From NCBI GenBank assembly GCA_019055375.1, contig JAHQIW010007319.1:310001-374000 (forward strand): a stretch of 64,000 nucleotides of DNA, in the 5' to 3' direction. Within the stretch, counting starts at the first letter, position 1. Every line of letters begins with the position of its first letter. Source of the stretch: Parelaphostrongylus tenuis (Eukaryota > Nematoda > Chromadorea > Rhabditida > Metastrongylidae). This document shows positions 33,657-45,905 of this stretch, one piece after another. Both the position numbers and the translations under genes were made by a program. The notes under the pieces were generated by a model. The model was not told the origin of the DNA, ran no database searches, and saw only the letters and a list, made by a program, of their open reading frames with translations.

Positions 33657-34310
33657 TCCGAGTCGATGCTCCACAGTCGTTCGTCCTCGCTGTGGTATTT
33701 GCCTTCGGTCTCGTTCGCGTCCGATCTTCTCGAAGGCTAGTCAGTGAAACAAATGGTCGATAAGCACACACTAACTTACTTACTTAGATACTTAGATGGT
33801 CGTCTTCGCTAATTGTGCGGACCCCAGCACATATTTTAAATGATATAGTGCTGGTTGTGCATATGATATTCTATGGTTTCCTGACGTAGCCTTGCAATGC
33901 GTTTTCAATTTATCACGATGTCGTTTCCGAAAAATGGATTCGGCGATGGGTCTTTGGCCGGGCTTTCTATTTGTTGATTTGGTGATGATTTTAGGCCGAA
34001 ATCAGAAGCAGGAGTAGGAAAGGAAATCAACCGAGCGCTCGCGGATGATGTAAAGGCCGAAATTCATAAGCACACATTTCATCCTCTATATAGTGAGCTC
34101 GCCGAATGAGGTTCATCGTCGAGCAATGCTCCTACGAAGAAGATCCGACTCGAACGAGAAAATGAACGCCACTGCGAGGACGAACGAGTGTGGAGCATCG
34201 CCTTGGATCAATCGGCTCCGAAGAAAACGAAGCGCGTTGAAACGTTAGCCGATTTAATTTGTCAACAATCTCGTGTTATAGGCTCGATTAACAAAGCATA
34301 TATGATTAAT
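33568..34310. mobile_element. Inverted element, hammerhead-like ends (family B)
   Basis: Arms of about 150 bases: 33,570-33,720 is the inverse of 34,140-34,310 ('cgatgctccacagtcgttcg' mirrored by 'cgaacgagtgtggagcatcg'; 'aatttgtctaacgtttc' mirrored by 'gaaacgttag(c)cgatttaat'). Each arm has an outward hammerhead-like core followed by GAAACGTTAG. The centre (33,780-34,080) has an 'acttacttacttagatac' stretch and no coding frame. Related copies at 43,290 and 48,320. Confidence 0.7.
34210..34254 (+). ncRNA. Hammerhead-like motif with perfect 8-pair stem I
   Basis: Stem I AATCGGCT pairs perfectly with AGCCGATT; core CCGAAGA (one deviation, at position 4, since position 7 is free); stem II AACG/CGTT with loop AAGCG after one unpaired A; GAAA intact; minimal stem III CG; triplet GUU. 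The opposite arm (minus, about 33,608-33,650) has CTGAAGA and GAAACGTT but poor stems. Confidence 0.5.
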
Positions 34311-37300
34311 TGAATTATGCTGGAATTAAAGGAAATCGGTGTGCAATACATCTGTTGAAGTAATGTACGCATCCTTCTCAATGTGTCCTACATAGTAGCC
34401 TATGATTTTGTTCGTGTCACAGACCTAACAACTGTTGTGTCAAAAAAGTGATCACACGGGTTGGAGCCAGCACATTGTTTAATGGCCTCCGTTAAAGGCC
34501 ACCAAAAGTGCTGCTCACTCTGTTCTTTTGAAATCTTCTCATAATTCGTTATTCATCTTTATTGAAACTGAATAAGATATGTTATTCTTGATCACTGATC
34601 CACTAGTGACAATCATTCTTGTTCGCATCAGCCATTTGTCGTGGTTTTGGTTTTCCTCCAATTCATCTATTGACCAATCCTATTGCCTTGAAATTCCATA
34701 GATAAGAGCGATCTGTGCTGGAAATAGGCGCGTACATACATTTTTTTCGCAGAATTTCGTTATGCCCATTTTTTCCTTACCTTTGAATTTTGTCGTTTTT
34801 GACTTTGATTAGATACTTTTTTTCTGAAAAAAATATTTCGTTGTTAAAAATAGCGCGTTCTTGTGTGTCCTTTTTTGTAGAAATTGAACCGTTCCTATCT
34901 ATGGAATTTTAGGGCATGTGTTTCATTCAGTTTGTTGGTTGTGGCGAAGGCCTTGTGTCTTCAATATTCAATAATTACGAAATCACTTAACGTCGTCGAA
35001 GTGATTTTCGGCGTGAGAGGTAGATGATTTGTTCGAACGAGATTCGCATAACTAACTCTTGTGAAAAATCCAGTTTTCTGTGTTTATTTGGCTTCACCAA
35101 GAATTTCTAAGATGCGCGTGACGATTATGTCTAAGAAAAACTTGAGACGCTAGCCTCTCTCAATGAACTGATCAGGTAACATTGCAAAATCATCCCTATT
35201 ACAAATTGTATGCATGGTGTGCGAAGTTCATCGCTTGCTTCATTTGCTAATGTCGCGTTGTAGGGCCGCAAATAGCTTATAAGTCTTAACTGTCAACTCA
35301 AGACCAGCCCAAATGCTGTATGATACAGGAGCTAGAAAAGTTCTTATTGCAGTTCGGACAGCTATAGGGACTGTTGAATATGTTTTTTCAATAGTTTGAT
35401 GGGGTCTGGCACATTGATGGGCCTAGCCCTACAGGAGTCTTTTTTATAGACTTGAGCAAATTTTTGAGAGATTTTCGAAAGTTTTTTTTATGTTCAAATC
35501 AACAGCAAGAACACCAATAATTATTCTTCAAATAAAGATACAAGATATTTGAACCGCTAAGGTCTAATTGCTAGATAGGCACTTGTTTCATCCTACTTGA
35601 ACTCCTCAGTGGCACAGTCTCTTGGTTCAGTCAACCTTGAGGCTATACCCCTCTATGAAGGAATTGACGCCGAGTAATAAATCCCGCAAGTCAGGTGGTG
35701 GAATCCCCTGGCATAGCAGAGACGAGCAGTCGAGCTTGTGGCTGCTAAAATAGATCATACCTCTTAATTGGACCGTTTTTTTCAAAGACCTCGCTTGCAA
35801 CAATAAAATCATGACAGGGATATGGCATGTTTTGAGCCGTTACTACAGAGGGACTGTGCTACTGAGGAGTCCAGGTAAGACAAAACAGCGCTCCTGTCTA
35901 GCACTTAGACCTGACGAACGGCTCAAATCATGTTATATCATTATCAGATTATTACTGTTTCAAGCGGGGTCTGAAAGCAATCCAATGGAGAGGTATTATT
36001 GAAAGTATGGACTACCATTATCCACTACTTTTTTGTAGCATCCTTTGGACAAAGTCAAATTGGTGCAACTTGGTGACAGCGGTCCGCTGTGAAACATCAA
36101 TCTCATCAGCTAAATCACGAGTGCTCGATGAAGGCGCAGCATCCAAGCGGCTTGCGAGTCACTTTCATACGAAACAGATGGCGGGCCAAAACGAGGCATG
36201 TGTTCGAGATCAGAGTTGTCTTCTTTGAATTACATAAACTACTTGCTCATAGTCTAGTCTGTCACCGTACCAGCACCTTCATCCTCATTGATCTCATTGA
36301 CGGCTTCAAGAATCGTCAATTTCTTCTCTCGTAATGGCGGATTAACACACGTGAATCATGCTGTTCAGCAGGCATTATGTAGCTGAAGCCAACGAACTAA
36401 ATGAATATACAGAAAATTACAAGTAAAAAAACGACACAAAGATGTTAGAAAACACGACTCTCAAAAATTCTCCGGAACTTTTTGCTCACCCAGTAGTCCC
36501 GCCTCTCAATTCCTACGCTATTACCGCTGACGGAACTTTGAACAAATTGTGTTAATGATTATTAAATATGTGTAGCAGAGATCCTGGACGCGTATCATCT
36601 ACTTTTCTGAGCTCTTTTCTTGCTCGATAAACTTTAAGCACTATCGCTGCAATAAAAATAGTTCGTTTGGAACAGGTTTGTTGACCTTTCAGCGGCCATA
36701 GCGCCATCTGTCGGATCTTATTTCGCGCTAGTCATAACATGGGATCAATGACAGTGCACTCCACTCTCTGTGGTCAGCTTCTTGTCTTTCCTTCACTATG
36801 CTGACTAGATCTTTCTACTTTATGTTCAAAGAGAATGTTTGCACGAAAAGAAGATGCTCATCAGATTTGCAAAATAAATACTATCATTTGCTGTCTAGGG
36901 CGAGACCGATTTGCCTATGAGCCTAGTGTCTGAGGCAATAATCTAATTTGTTTTCGGTCTTTCGGATTGAGAAAGAATCTCTCTGGGAGGAAAGATGAAA
37001 GCGTAATTTATTTTCTTGGGACTGGACTGTCTCCGTCTTCGCTACTTATCTTCGATCTCAAGTTGGAAGTTTTCTATTTTTACGAGTTCTATGTTTATCT
37101 CCATGCGCTGTTTCGTTCTTTACGCTGAAGCATTAATAACAAATATACAAATATATGGAAAAAAAAACTTGCAGACGAATTCCTAGAGGCTTTCATATGG
37201 AGTGAACTTCACATAATGATCTACCAGAGCTGCTGAGCTGTGGTTGGTGGGACCAGTTTTCTTCTATTAAGGAGGAACAAGTACAAAGTTGGAGGACAAG

Positions 37301-38439
37301 CATTATCATGAGGATACTAAGATGAGCTGCAGATAGGCGCTCGTGGAAGCGAACTCTATTAACTACATGTTGAAGTCTTCCTCACTTGAAATAAAGGTTT
37401 CAATGTCCACCTCTTTCGTGATTCCGTCCTTGTCCCCTTATTTGAGGACGATCGCAGCGTACTGTACTTGGTACGTACTGTAGTGATTGAAAGAACGTGA
37501 AGTATGAAAGACTGGCTTGGCGTCTTTGTGCACACTTGAAAAAAGTATTTATGGCATGTCGAAAGGCTATCACTGTTGTTCAGATTTGATGAGGTTTTTT
37601 TATCTAAACATGTTAGTCGCTCGTCAAGCGTGCTCTTCTTTGAATTCTAAGACCACATGTATTATCTCTCTCTCCAATGATATAGAGTGGCTCGATAAGT
37701 GTCAATAAATTTTCCACTTGTCCTTGCCTAGTGTTTAAGAGTTTTCTTGGATTCTACCCGCTCTAGTGACTCTATGACAATAATTTCCTTTCTTTAGAAT
37801 TTTCCTGAAGAACTCTGACTATTCTAAAATAGCTGTTGTAAATCATTCTTATGTCTCCACCAATGCTAAACCAAGCTTCATGAATCGAAAGGAGGCAAAC
37901 TTTTAGCACTGATTATCAGCCAACAATGTACCTTGACCGCTAAACCTTGCCATCAGTCACTCCAGTTTCAAACTGGGAGAAAAATGCAATTCACGACCTA
38001 TTCTGGTATTGTATCCCCCAAGCGTTTCCATTAACACCAATTTTGTTTATTCCATCTTCGCTTAAACCCTTAGAGATAGAAACAGACGACGGTAGGTAAA
38101 CGAAATATGCAAGCTAATTAGGGTGTTTTTTTCAATTTTTTTTTCGTGCTTCGATTTTCTTTGTCATTCAGAACATTCAAACTCACTTTCTATGCACCAG
38201 TGAGCGAAAAATGAACAACGAAAAATAGACGGTTGCCGGCATGCGTTATTACATTCTGATAACAATGCACACAATCCTATATTAAGAATATATGGGTTGA
38301 ATATTGCATTTAGTCGAATAGCTTTATCGCGGCCTCTATTCCATCACAAACAGCCGACTAACATTTAGTTTCGATTGATTTCTATGTGATTTTTCTTGTA
38401 TTTTATACTCTTACCTGGTCCTTTTTTTGGGCGCATATG
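34311..38439. other. No gene recognised; one inverted repeat
   Basis: A pair of inverse phrases, 'aactcctcagtggcacagtc' (35,599-35,618) and 'gactgtgctactgaggagt' (35,853-35,871), bounds a 270-base segment; 'ttttgagccgtt' (35,829-35,840) and 'aacggctcaaat' (35,918-35,929) form a second stem. Open frames at 35,627-36,334 and 37,517-37,708 have no splice or domain support. Confidence 0.35.
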
Positions 38440-38710
38440 GAGCAGTAGTTAGAGATGCGATGACGTTCACTTAGTTGTTAGTTTGACTTCGCGTCCCAAA
38501 CCATTAATCCTTCTCTACCCCTGAGGTTGATTATAAAAGCAAAAATTGGTGCAACTTGTCTATGGGGATAGCAGCACAGGCTTTATACATCGGTAAGCCA
38601 CCGCTAGTTATTGTGAAGGCTAGATTTGTGTTCAGTCCCCTCTAATGATGCTTGATGAAGTTGATTGCATGACGCTTATCTGCTGAGCCAGTAGCTTAAT
38701 ACTTTTCATT
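38440..38710 (+). repeat. tRNA-derived SINE, family 1 (diverged)
   Basis: A-box-like 'tggagcagtagttagagatg' near 38,437-38,457, a damaged B box near 38,485, body 'gatagcagcacaggctttat' near 38,567, and tail 'gattgcatgacgcttatctg' near 38,662. Old copy. Confidence 0.6.
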
Positions 38711-39243
38711 TGTTGATTCAGTTTAAAAAAGACCAGCGCTCAATGAGATAAGATGTTTGTCTTCATTGTCCCAGTTCTGCTCTAATTCGTGAAATATATA
38801 CACCATCCACATTAGACGAGACAATGAGAAATTGTACACGCCAGTTTTTACTTCTCGTTTTTCTTGTGTCTTTAAACTATCATTTCAGATTCTTAGACGA
38901 GTTTATTGTTTGACAACCGTGAGTACAGATTTCCATACACGGGGCTCATTGATCTTGGCCCTTTGAAAACATTTTTTCCAAGTCGCTTGAGCCTTTTTTA
39001 AACATTTTTTCCATTTTATGGAACAAAAAATGTAACGACAATCTCAAAAATTCGGTTCTTCTCATCTCTACTGAAAACTGACTATTGAATCAATACTATT
39101 TGCAATGAGAAGACCTTCCATGTTGTGATTGATTGGTCGTCAAAAAGTTAAAATTCGAACTTCGATCATTAATACAAGTTTTTTTCTAGCACTTATATCT
39201 TAGAAAGGTCAACATTTCCTCAGCACTTCGCAATCATTCTTCT
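38711..39243. other. No gene seen
   Basis: AT-rich, no exon or repeat boundary identified. Confidence 0.35.
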
Positions 39244-39429
39244 TTACCAGCTGAGCTGATCTTCATAAAACTTTTTCACTTCTTCCATAGTGAACATTTT
39301 CTCCCGTTCTTCTGAAGCTGTTACACAACTATTCAGTAGAAATCGTTGAGTTTCCATAACGTTTAGAAAATTTATCTCTGAAGGTGACAATCGATTTTTG
39401 TATCTAGTAACAGTTATCAGTAGCATCAA
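39244..39429 (-). CDS. Possible small membrane-anchored protein or exon
   Basis: Frame open on the minus strand from about 39,482 down to TAA at 39,244-39,246; the first ATG is at 39,429. The N-terminus is a hydrophobic run (about IILMLLITV) followed by TRYKNRLSP, then a polar helical tail ending EEVKKFYEDQLSW. This is the layout of a signal-anchor peptide or the last exon of a membrane protein. No acceptor is clear upstream (an A8 run precedes the frame). Family unknown. Confidence 0.4.
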   Translation of the reverse strand: MMLLITVTRYKNRLSPSEINFLNVMETQRFLLNSCVTASEEREKMFTMEEVKKFYEDQLSW

Positions 39430-39482
39430 AATGATTGCGGCATCTATAACAGCAGTGCTCTTCGATTGCTTTTTTTTAGTTA

Positions 39483-39794
39483 CAAATCATGTATTACTCA
39501 GCAGATTTTTACTGTACTTTCGATAGATTTCTGTGGGCAGCTACCGTGATAACATTATCTTAGTGTAGATTTCAAACTTTCGAGATATTTTCCGGCCAAT
39601 TTTACGATTTTCACTGCTATACAATCCCGTATTTACGGTAAAGCAGTGAGTGTGGATTTATATCGTTCACCGGATTGTTTGCTCCCCTGAATATCATCTG
39701 CTACCCTTTTGAAAAGTGTTTATTTTTGGAATTTCTATCGTTTTCACTGCATTTTTCACGGTGCTATGATGTTTCATACATATCTAAGAAAACT
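39483..39794. other. No gene seen
   Basis: AT-rich. The plus open frame 39,709-39,972 runs into the SINE that follows. Confidence 0.4.
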
Positions 39795-39915
39795 GAATGG
39801 TGAGCGAAGTTACTACCGCAGACGCGAGTTGCACCCGCGTTTCATACATATCCGGGGACGCGTGCTGCACCATCGAGGTACATTCGCAATACCACTCATT
39901 ATTCAACATCTTCAA
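39795..39915 (-). repeat. tRNA-derived SINE, family 2 (minus)
   Basis: B-box complement 'gagttgcacccgcg' at 39,826-39,839, 'ccggggacgcgtgctgcacc' at 39,852-39,871 with the A-box complement, and the family flank 'aataccactcattattcaac' ending near 39,907. Confidence 0.7.
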
Positions 39916-40319
39916 CATGTTTGTTCCTGTATAACTGACAAGCTCGGTGGTGCAGAGAATTCGTTGGCGTAGGGCAAAAGTCAAGCTGATGACTATGTAC
40001 GTTTGTGTAAACAGCATTACACTGCGATTCATGTTGCTATCAAATCAACTAGTAGGCTTTTCAGCTCTGCATGCCCCAACACCTAAGAAGCCACGTGACT
40101 TCCAGAGCAGTCATATCACGTGAAACAGTGATCCTTTTAAGTTTATCTCAACTTATAGAATTTGAGTTGTTTGAGGTTCATCGACCCTGTTATGCACTTC
40201 ATTTTTGACTGCGTGGATGAGATTGATTCATATCTGACCTATAAAATAGCTTGCAGTCGTCTACAAATTTACCAAGTTTATGTTTATTGCTATTCTTCCA
40301 AGCAAGTCTAGGCCCACTT

Positions 40320-40420
40320 TCCTAAATCCGGATAAGTGAAAGGCTTGGTGAGCCCAAGGCGAATGATTGAACCAACGTGTGTATTGCCGACACCTCTATT
40401 GCTGCGCTACACAACTTTTA
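40320..40420 (-). repeat. tRNA-derived SINE, family 1, head fragment (minus)
   Basis: B-box complement 'gcgaatgattgaaccaacg' near 40,360 and A-box complement 'cacctctattgctgcgctac' near 40,390-40,409. Body missing. Confidence 0.6.
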
Positions 40421-41929
40421 TGCTATCTTGGCTTCCATGATCAATACCCTTGAGTTATGAACACATTAGGATGAGCAACAACCGATAGTGTCTGTGTAGC
40501 TAGAACAGTGAAGAAATTGCTCTATAGTGGCGTATCTGCTGTTAAGTTTAGAGTATTCGTCATAACGAAATCATGACGAGTGATCTGCGAAGGAATTTCG
40601 GGAATCTCAATGTTTCATCGGAACTGATCACGTGTCATTGAACAGCCATCACTACCAACGATCCACAGAGACGACTTTCAGTCTGCTCACTCTACAATAC
40701 CGTGCTTTTTAATCAGGTTAACACATTCATTACAGCGCCTATATGGTCTCTGGTTCATTCCCGATTGATGTTAGTAAGACTCGCTGTTATTGCGGCCAAA
40801 AACTGGTATTCTCTTTGGATTAGCAAGATCGATAGTAGAGTTTTCTGGGAAAAGTTCTTCCAAGTCCACAATGGCCGGGTACTGCATATGATGAAGACCT
40901 TGAAACCATGTAGCAAAATAACCACAGGATTCTTAGATGTAACATCTGATCAACTGGCGAAATCATCGTAGGCAAAACCCTCTGCTGGTAGCTGTACCAA
41001 ATGTAAATCTCAAAGCTATTATGGAAAAGTGATTCAACATAGTGACTCCTCTGTGTATCATGAACACGTTGTATGTATACTGTAAAAACGTTTTTTCCAA
41101 AAACGGCCAATATCAGTGTGAATGTGAGAAATTAATGCTCTTAAATTACCACCGGTGAAAAGTGATATGCTGCAAGACGATTGCTAACTGCTTCACAAGC
41201 AGTTTTGAAATTTTCTTGTCGAGCGCTTTTCGAATGATGAAGATGAGCAACTTAGCATCATAGATGCATGTTCTGCATTCGAGTTTTGTTCTTCTGTTAA
41301 ATAATCTGATTCATAGGCTATAATTAGCAATGAGCAGAGACAGAGACCAGTTTTGCTTGTCACTGACTGCATTTTTTTTTTTGATTTTTCTCACTTCCTC
41401 AGTAAAGAATGTGTTGTGTACGATCAGCAAATGAGATAAAGGACAATGTTTCGATTCCAGATTGCTATCTCTGGAGAATCCTTAGATTGTCCGCAGTCAT
41501 CAGAGGTGTACCTTTTAAATTCATTGTAACCTGGTATTCCGTAAACTCCAGATTTTGAATTTCTTTTTCCGAAATATTGCTAAAGTAAGTACCCTAAAGA
41601 ATTTGTTATCACTATTATTAATATTGTTATTGCAACGATGATATTATTGATGGTGGCATGTTGCAATCTATATAAAAAACTTGGTGTCTTTAGCACTTAG
41701 CTTTCAAATGTAATTACATCTCAGTCAACATGTTTAGTCAAAGGAAAAACCACTCAAACTTGCAGATCTCTGCCAACGAGGCGCATGTTCCTCCGTTATT
41801 CAAAACTTCTGAGCTTCCGCAATCTACGAAAATTTTGAACGTATCTTTACCCAGGTTTAGTTGTTGGAAATTCCCTTGGGAAATGAAAATTTTCCGAGCG
41901 ACTGTTTTAGGCCTTTCCGAGAATCGGCA
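40421..41929. other. No gene recognised
   Basis: Antisense-overlapping open frames at 40,702-41,110 have neither splice context nor domains. No repeat boundary seen. Confidence 0.35.
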
Positions 41930-42790
41930 CATCAGAAGTTTACGTACGTTACGGCGGTCTCGCCTTCCTCATCCGAGCTACACGCCCCTCCAGTTAAACC
42001 TTTTAAATAGTATGTAAGGGGAGACGCAGCATTTAGGGCCAGGTAACGTGAAATGTTGTTTGGACCATTCTTCAGTCGCTGCCTTGCGAAGGTGATCGAG
42101 TGTTCAAACATTTCCTATCAATCGGCTTTTTTTTGAAAGCCTCATTATAAAATTTCGATATATTCTGAGAGGCTGGAAAAAATAATTGTGGAGCTTCACG
42201 CCAAATTGACGAACAGCTGACAAGGTGATGCAACAGAATCGCTCTCTTAATTTATGAGCACTAGTCGCAAATGTTGCACCTTTCAATGTTAACGCATTTC
42301 ATCAACATTTTAGCAATACTTCCCTGCTGCGATAAGTTAACTGTGATTCAGAACATTACACTAATCAATTTCATGTTTCAAACGCAAAAAAATCGTTGCA
42401 TTCTCGTAAATTGGTCTTCGACTAGTGTAATTGATTTTCATCATTGGTTTTTGTGCACAAAATCATTCATTCCACTCTCAAAAAGGAGAACTTTTCATCC
42501 ATTTAATGTCATATAATGCCTCTCTTTTCGACTGTTTCTGAGACCTCGCTCAAAAGCAGTCGAAAAGAAAATGATTACATAGCACGTTTCACCAGCCACG
42601 AGTAACTGGCTGTTAACACTGCACGATGGGTGGTCTTCTTTTCTAACGGCAGTGCAAGATGTATGTCGTCGATTCCTTTATATGCGGAGGGTTTACTCAC
42701 CTATAAGGGATTGGCTGAAACGAAAGGCATTGTGCAAATGAAGAGGCTGGAAGGCCGAAACATGAGCTCTGCGTTATGTATGTGCCATAA
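41930..42790. mobile_element. Decayed element with two outward hammerhead-like ends
   Basis: Minus-strand copy at about 41,937-41,985: GGATGA core, stem II GGCG/CGCC with AGAC loop, GTAAC in place of GAAAC, palindromic ACGTACGT. Plus-strand copy at about 42,733-42,775: AATGAAGA core, GGC/GCC stem II, GAAAC intact. The 90 bases before the right copy match those before the hammerhead at 29,439. A hairpin (42,526-42,570, CTTTTCGACTG/CAGTCGAAAAG) resembles the one inside the 29.2-kb element. Same family, more eroded. Confidence 0.45.
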
Positions 42791-43289
42791 TATTCAAAGT
42801 CAATGAGTTTTTAGAAAATTCGTTTGAGCTGCTCAAACCGTTGACGAACTATCATTCACAATGTGGCTGGTCATCATACTGAAATTAGTACTCATTTAGC
42901 AAACAGTAAAGGCGCAGCGAATTAAGTTGTTGAAATCATCGTTTTCTTCTTCAGCTCACAGAATGAAAAAAGCCAAAAAATTGCTCAAGGGCCTTTTTTA
43001 TAGGGCCATAATCACTGTACCGCGGCTATTGAAATTGAGACCCGTGGTTGCCATAACTTAAAACACATATTTTATCACTAGCTGCTGTAAATGATAGTTT
43101 AAAACCAAACAGCAAGATGTGATTTAGATAAGCTCGCACAATTTTACAAATTGAAAACTTTTTTATATTGGTGCGCAGTAGCGCAATCGTTAGAGATCTC
43201 ATGCAATGCAGATATCACTCTGAAAGCCGACTTTTCTTCAACCTTGGCATTACCATATAATCATACCCTTTTCGTTAAATGAACTTGTA
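42791..43289. other. No gene; possible SINE fragment
   Basis: 43,172-43,215 ('tggtgcgcagtagcgcaatc') looks like a family 1 SINE head without a recognisable body. Nothing else identified. Confidence 0.35.
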
Positions 43290-43885
43290 AAACGGGATTG
43301 TTAATGGAATTCCATATGGGAAACATTTTCACGTCTTTGCTTTCTTCAGAATCAATGGTTCGAGTCGAGCTCAAAGTTGTTCGCCCTCGCTGTGGTCCAC
43401 GTCTTCGTCGTCAACCAAGTCGAATCATTTTGTTCGACGATGTTTGTTTCACTGGACGGTCCATCCTGCAGTCGGTGTAATTATTGGTTAGCACAGAGCG
43501 CAACAACAATTCGAAAACAGGCTTTACCTTAACCTCAACATGTTTGATTGATTCATTGGTTAGCCGAGGTCCAAGGTTAAGGGGAGAGGAAAGTCGGTTT
43601 CGGTTTGTTAATACGCTCTGTATTAGCCAATAATCACACGTCGACTACAGGATGGATTGTGCGCCCAAAAACAATTGGAATCACCGGACAATCACTATCA
43701 TCAACAGCCACTCTGTATATAAGGGTATCGCTGAGTGGGGTTCTTCATCTAAGCGGCGCCCACTTCTACTCGAGCGACGACGAGGTGAAGACCAGAGTGG
43801 GAACGGACGACCGTGGACCATTGACTCGAATCATCAGTTCTAAAGAAGACGAAGACGTGAAAACATTAACCGAATAACTTTATTA
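43290..43885. mobile_element. Inverted element, hammerhead-like ends (family B)
   Basis: Ends match 33.57-34.31 kb: left 'ctttcttcag' (43,338-43,347) is the inverse of 'ctaaagaagacgaag' (43,841-43,855), and the right end 'gaaaacattaaccgaata' aligns to 'gaaacgttagccgattta'. Cores here are degenerate (CTAAAGA, GAAAAC). A CA repeat (43,886-43,902) abuts the right end. No intact gene inside. Confidence 0.55.
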
Positions 43886-43906
43886 CACACACACACACAC
43901 ACTTTT

Positions 43907-44377
43907 ATTCAGTCAAAATGCCCAAGACAACCCTTGTAGCCACGAAAAGAATCGATTTTCTATGTGAACGAACGTCAAAATAGCTATGACGATAATGGCT
44001 GTACTTTGTTTCTGTCCCGTCCGATGATTCATTGTAAACATGGCGCTGACTCTCTAGTCTCTGATTTTTCGCATTATAAAGTCGCTGGAGGCCTCCACGC
44101 TAGGTAGAAATCTATTCGTAGCAGCTGGTGTACCTTCGTTTCCTAACATTTATGCTAACACTTTGTTTTTTTTACTTTCAGCAATGAAGGTGGAATGAAG
44201 CAGACAAGTGAGCATTCTCATCATCCTCTGGTCCGTTTCAATTCTCGTACTTTATCTCCTGTAAATCATTGAATCCATTGTGAATTAGTTTCGAAAAGTT
44301 CTTCTTAAATTCCCTTGACAACTCAACATTTCTACAAGATTGACGTATTTATCCTTGGATTCTATCCCTTTACTTTA
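43907..44377. other. No gene seen
   Basis: AT-rich; no exon or repeat boundary identified. Confidence 0.4.
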
Positions 44378-44967
44378 TTAGGTGGTTCCTTTATCTTGAC
44401 ACTAGAAGAGTAAGCATCTGATTTATCAACCAGGAGTGATCAAATTGCATGATTTTGGGATCGTTTAATTGCGCATTTTCTAGCGAATATTTTGATATAC
44501 AGCTTGCCTATACTTGCTTTAAGATTGAGCTGTCTTGGGAATAAATTCGCTTGCTACTCATGCACGAATGGCGCGTGGGGGAAATGTTAGTGAGACGGCG
44601 CGCAAGATTAATGGAGCTTCCTGTGGGCGGTCCGACCGCAAGTGATCCTCCGAAATGCTCTCAGAATTCGTGATCCACTTCTTATCCATTTTTGTGCAAC
44701 CGTTTCATCACCACATGCTCCAGTAATATTGCGGGCCGCTTCACTAACATTTTCACCTATGCGCCATTTGTGCATGAGCAGTAAGCGCATTTGTTCCCAA
44801 AACAGCTCCATCTTAAAGCAAGTATAGGCAACTTGTATATCAAGATGTTTCCATAAAAATGCGCAATTGAACGATACCAAAATCATGCAATCTTAGGCCC
44901 TTCTGAATGATAGATTTCATGTTTATTAGTCTGGTGACGAAACTTATGAAACGACCTAATATTTGTG
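44378..44967. mobile_element. Palindromic mariner relic, two 5' ends outward
   Basis: Both ends carry a mariner-type terminal repeat: 'ttaggtggttcctttatctt' from 44,382 and, read inwards from 44,963, 'ttaggtcgtttcataagttt'. Both halves then encode the transposase N-terminus, head to head about a centre near 44,640. Minus half (44,608-44,886): FWEQMRLLLMHKWRIGENVS, EAARNITGACGDETVAQKW, the first helix-turn-helix. Plus half (about 44,440-44,640): the same with more damage (IRLLLMHEWRVG). No catalytic region in either. It mirrors the 3.9-kb relic, which keeps 3' ends instead. Confidence 0.78.
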
Positions 44968-45666
44968 TTCTTTATCACGGATAATATTCTTTTTAATTGA
45001 TTAGAACTAATTTTTATGTGTACAAAGTTATATTTCAAAATTAGTGCTGCCATAGGTTGATGATGTACTGAAATTCTTGTCGAGATATTTGCGGCGACTA
45101 TTTTTACAACAACTGCCGCTGATATTCGCTAACTAGAGCCTTTAAGAGATTATGAAAATTGATTTTTGTTGAAACAGACACTATTCATCTTTCTCATGGT
45201 AAGATATCTATTGTAATAGGCCATTTTGACTCTAAAGCTGTTGGAAATCAAAATATCCTAGAGTATCTGAAGCAAAATCTAACCCTATTGCGACCACATG
45301 TACAGGTTTCGGTACACACATGATTGTATTACACTCGAATGGAACGAATTGCAATAAATTCAGCCTTTCAAATTTTGGTTTTTTAAGTTTAATTTTGAGG
45401 CTTCTACAGTTCTTTACAAGCATCCTCCCATTTTATGGACCAAAGAGCGGAACAACTATCTTAAGAAATAAGTTCATCGCGTTTCTACTGACTATTGTTG
45501 GCCAAATATGTACTGATTTCAATGCGCATTTCGATTTCTTGCCTACTTTTGATTTGAGTATTGGATAGTCACGCGCGTCGTTAGAGATAAACTCTCGGAA
45601 ATGTTTATTGAATCACAGATAGTATCCGATGCTATCGGAAACACATTTATGTAGTTCATTGCGTTT
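44968..45666. other. No gene recognised
   Basis: Overlapping antisense open frames at 45,232-45,568 have no splice context. Confidence 0.35.
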
Positions 45667-45905
45667 TGCCTCTCTTGGTCAGTTATTTTGAGCATCCGTA
45701 AAAAAAAGAGAGGAGAATTTTGCGCTTTTCAAGAAACCAAGATTTTGTCTCTGTAAGAAGAGAAAAGTTAAAATTACGGATCGTTATCATTATGAACTAA
45801 TTCTTCTCTTTTTACAGAGGTTAAATTTTGATTTCCTGAAAACCGCACAATTTTCCTCTCGTTTTTATTCATCGTGGCTCAAGATGACTGAACAAGAGAG
45901 ACGAG
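45667..45905. mobile_element. Fold-back element, ~110-base arms
   Basis: Left arm 45,669-45,780 is mirrored by 45,795-45,905: 'gcctctcttggtcagttatt' against the inverse of 'atgactgaacaagagagacg'; 'agaggagaattttgcgcttt' against the inverse of 'ccgcacaattttcctctcg'; 'ctctgtaagaagagaa' against the inverse of 'ttctctttttacagag'. Short centre, no coding frame. Confidence 0.72.
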
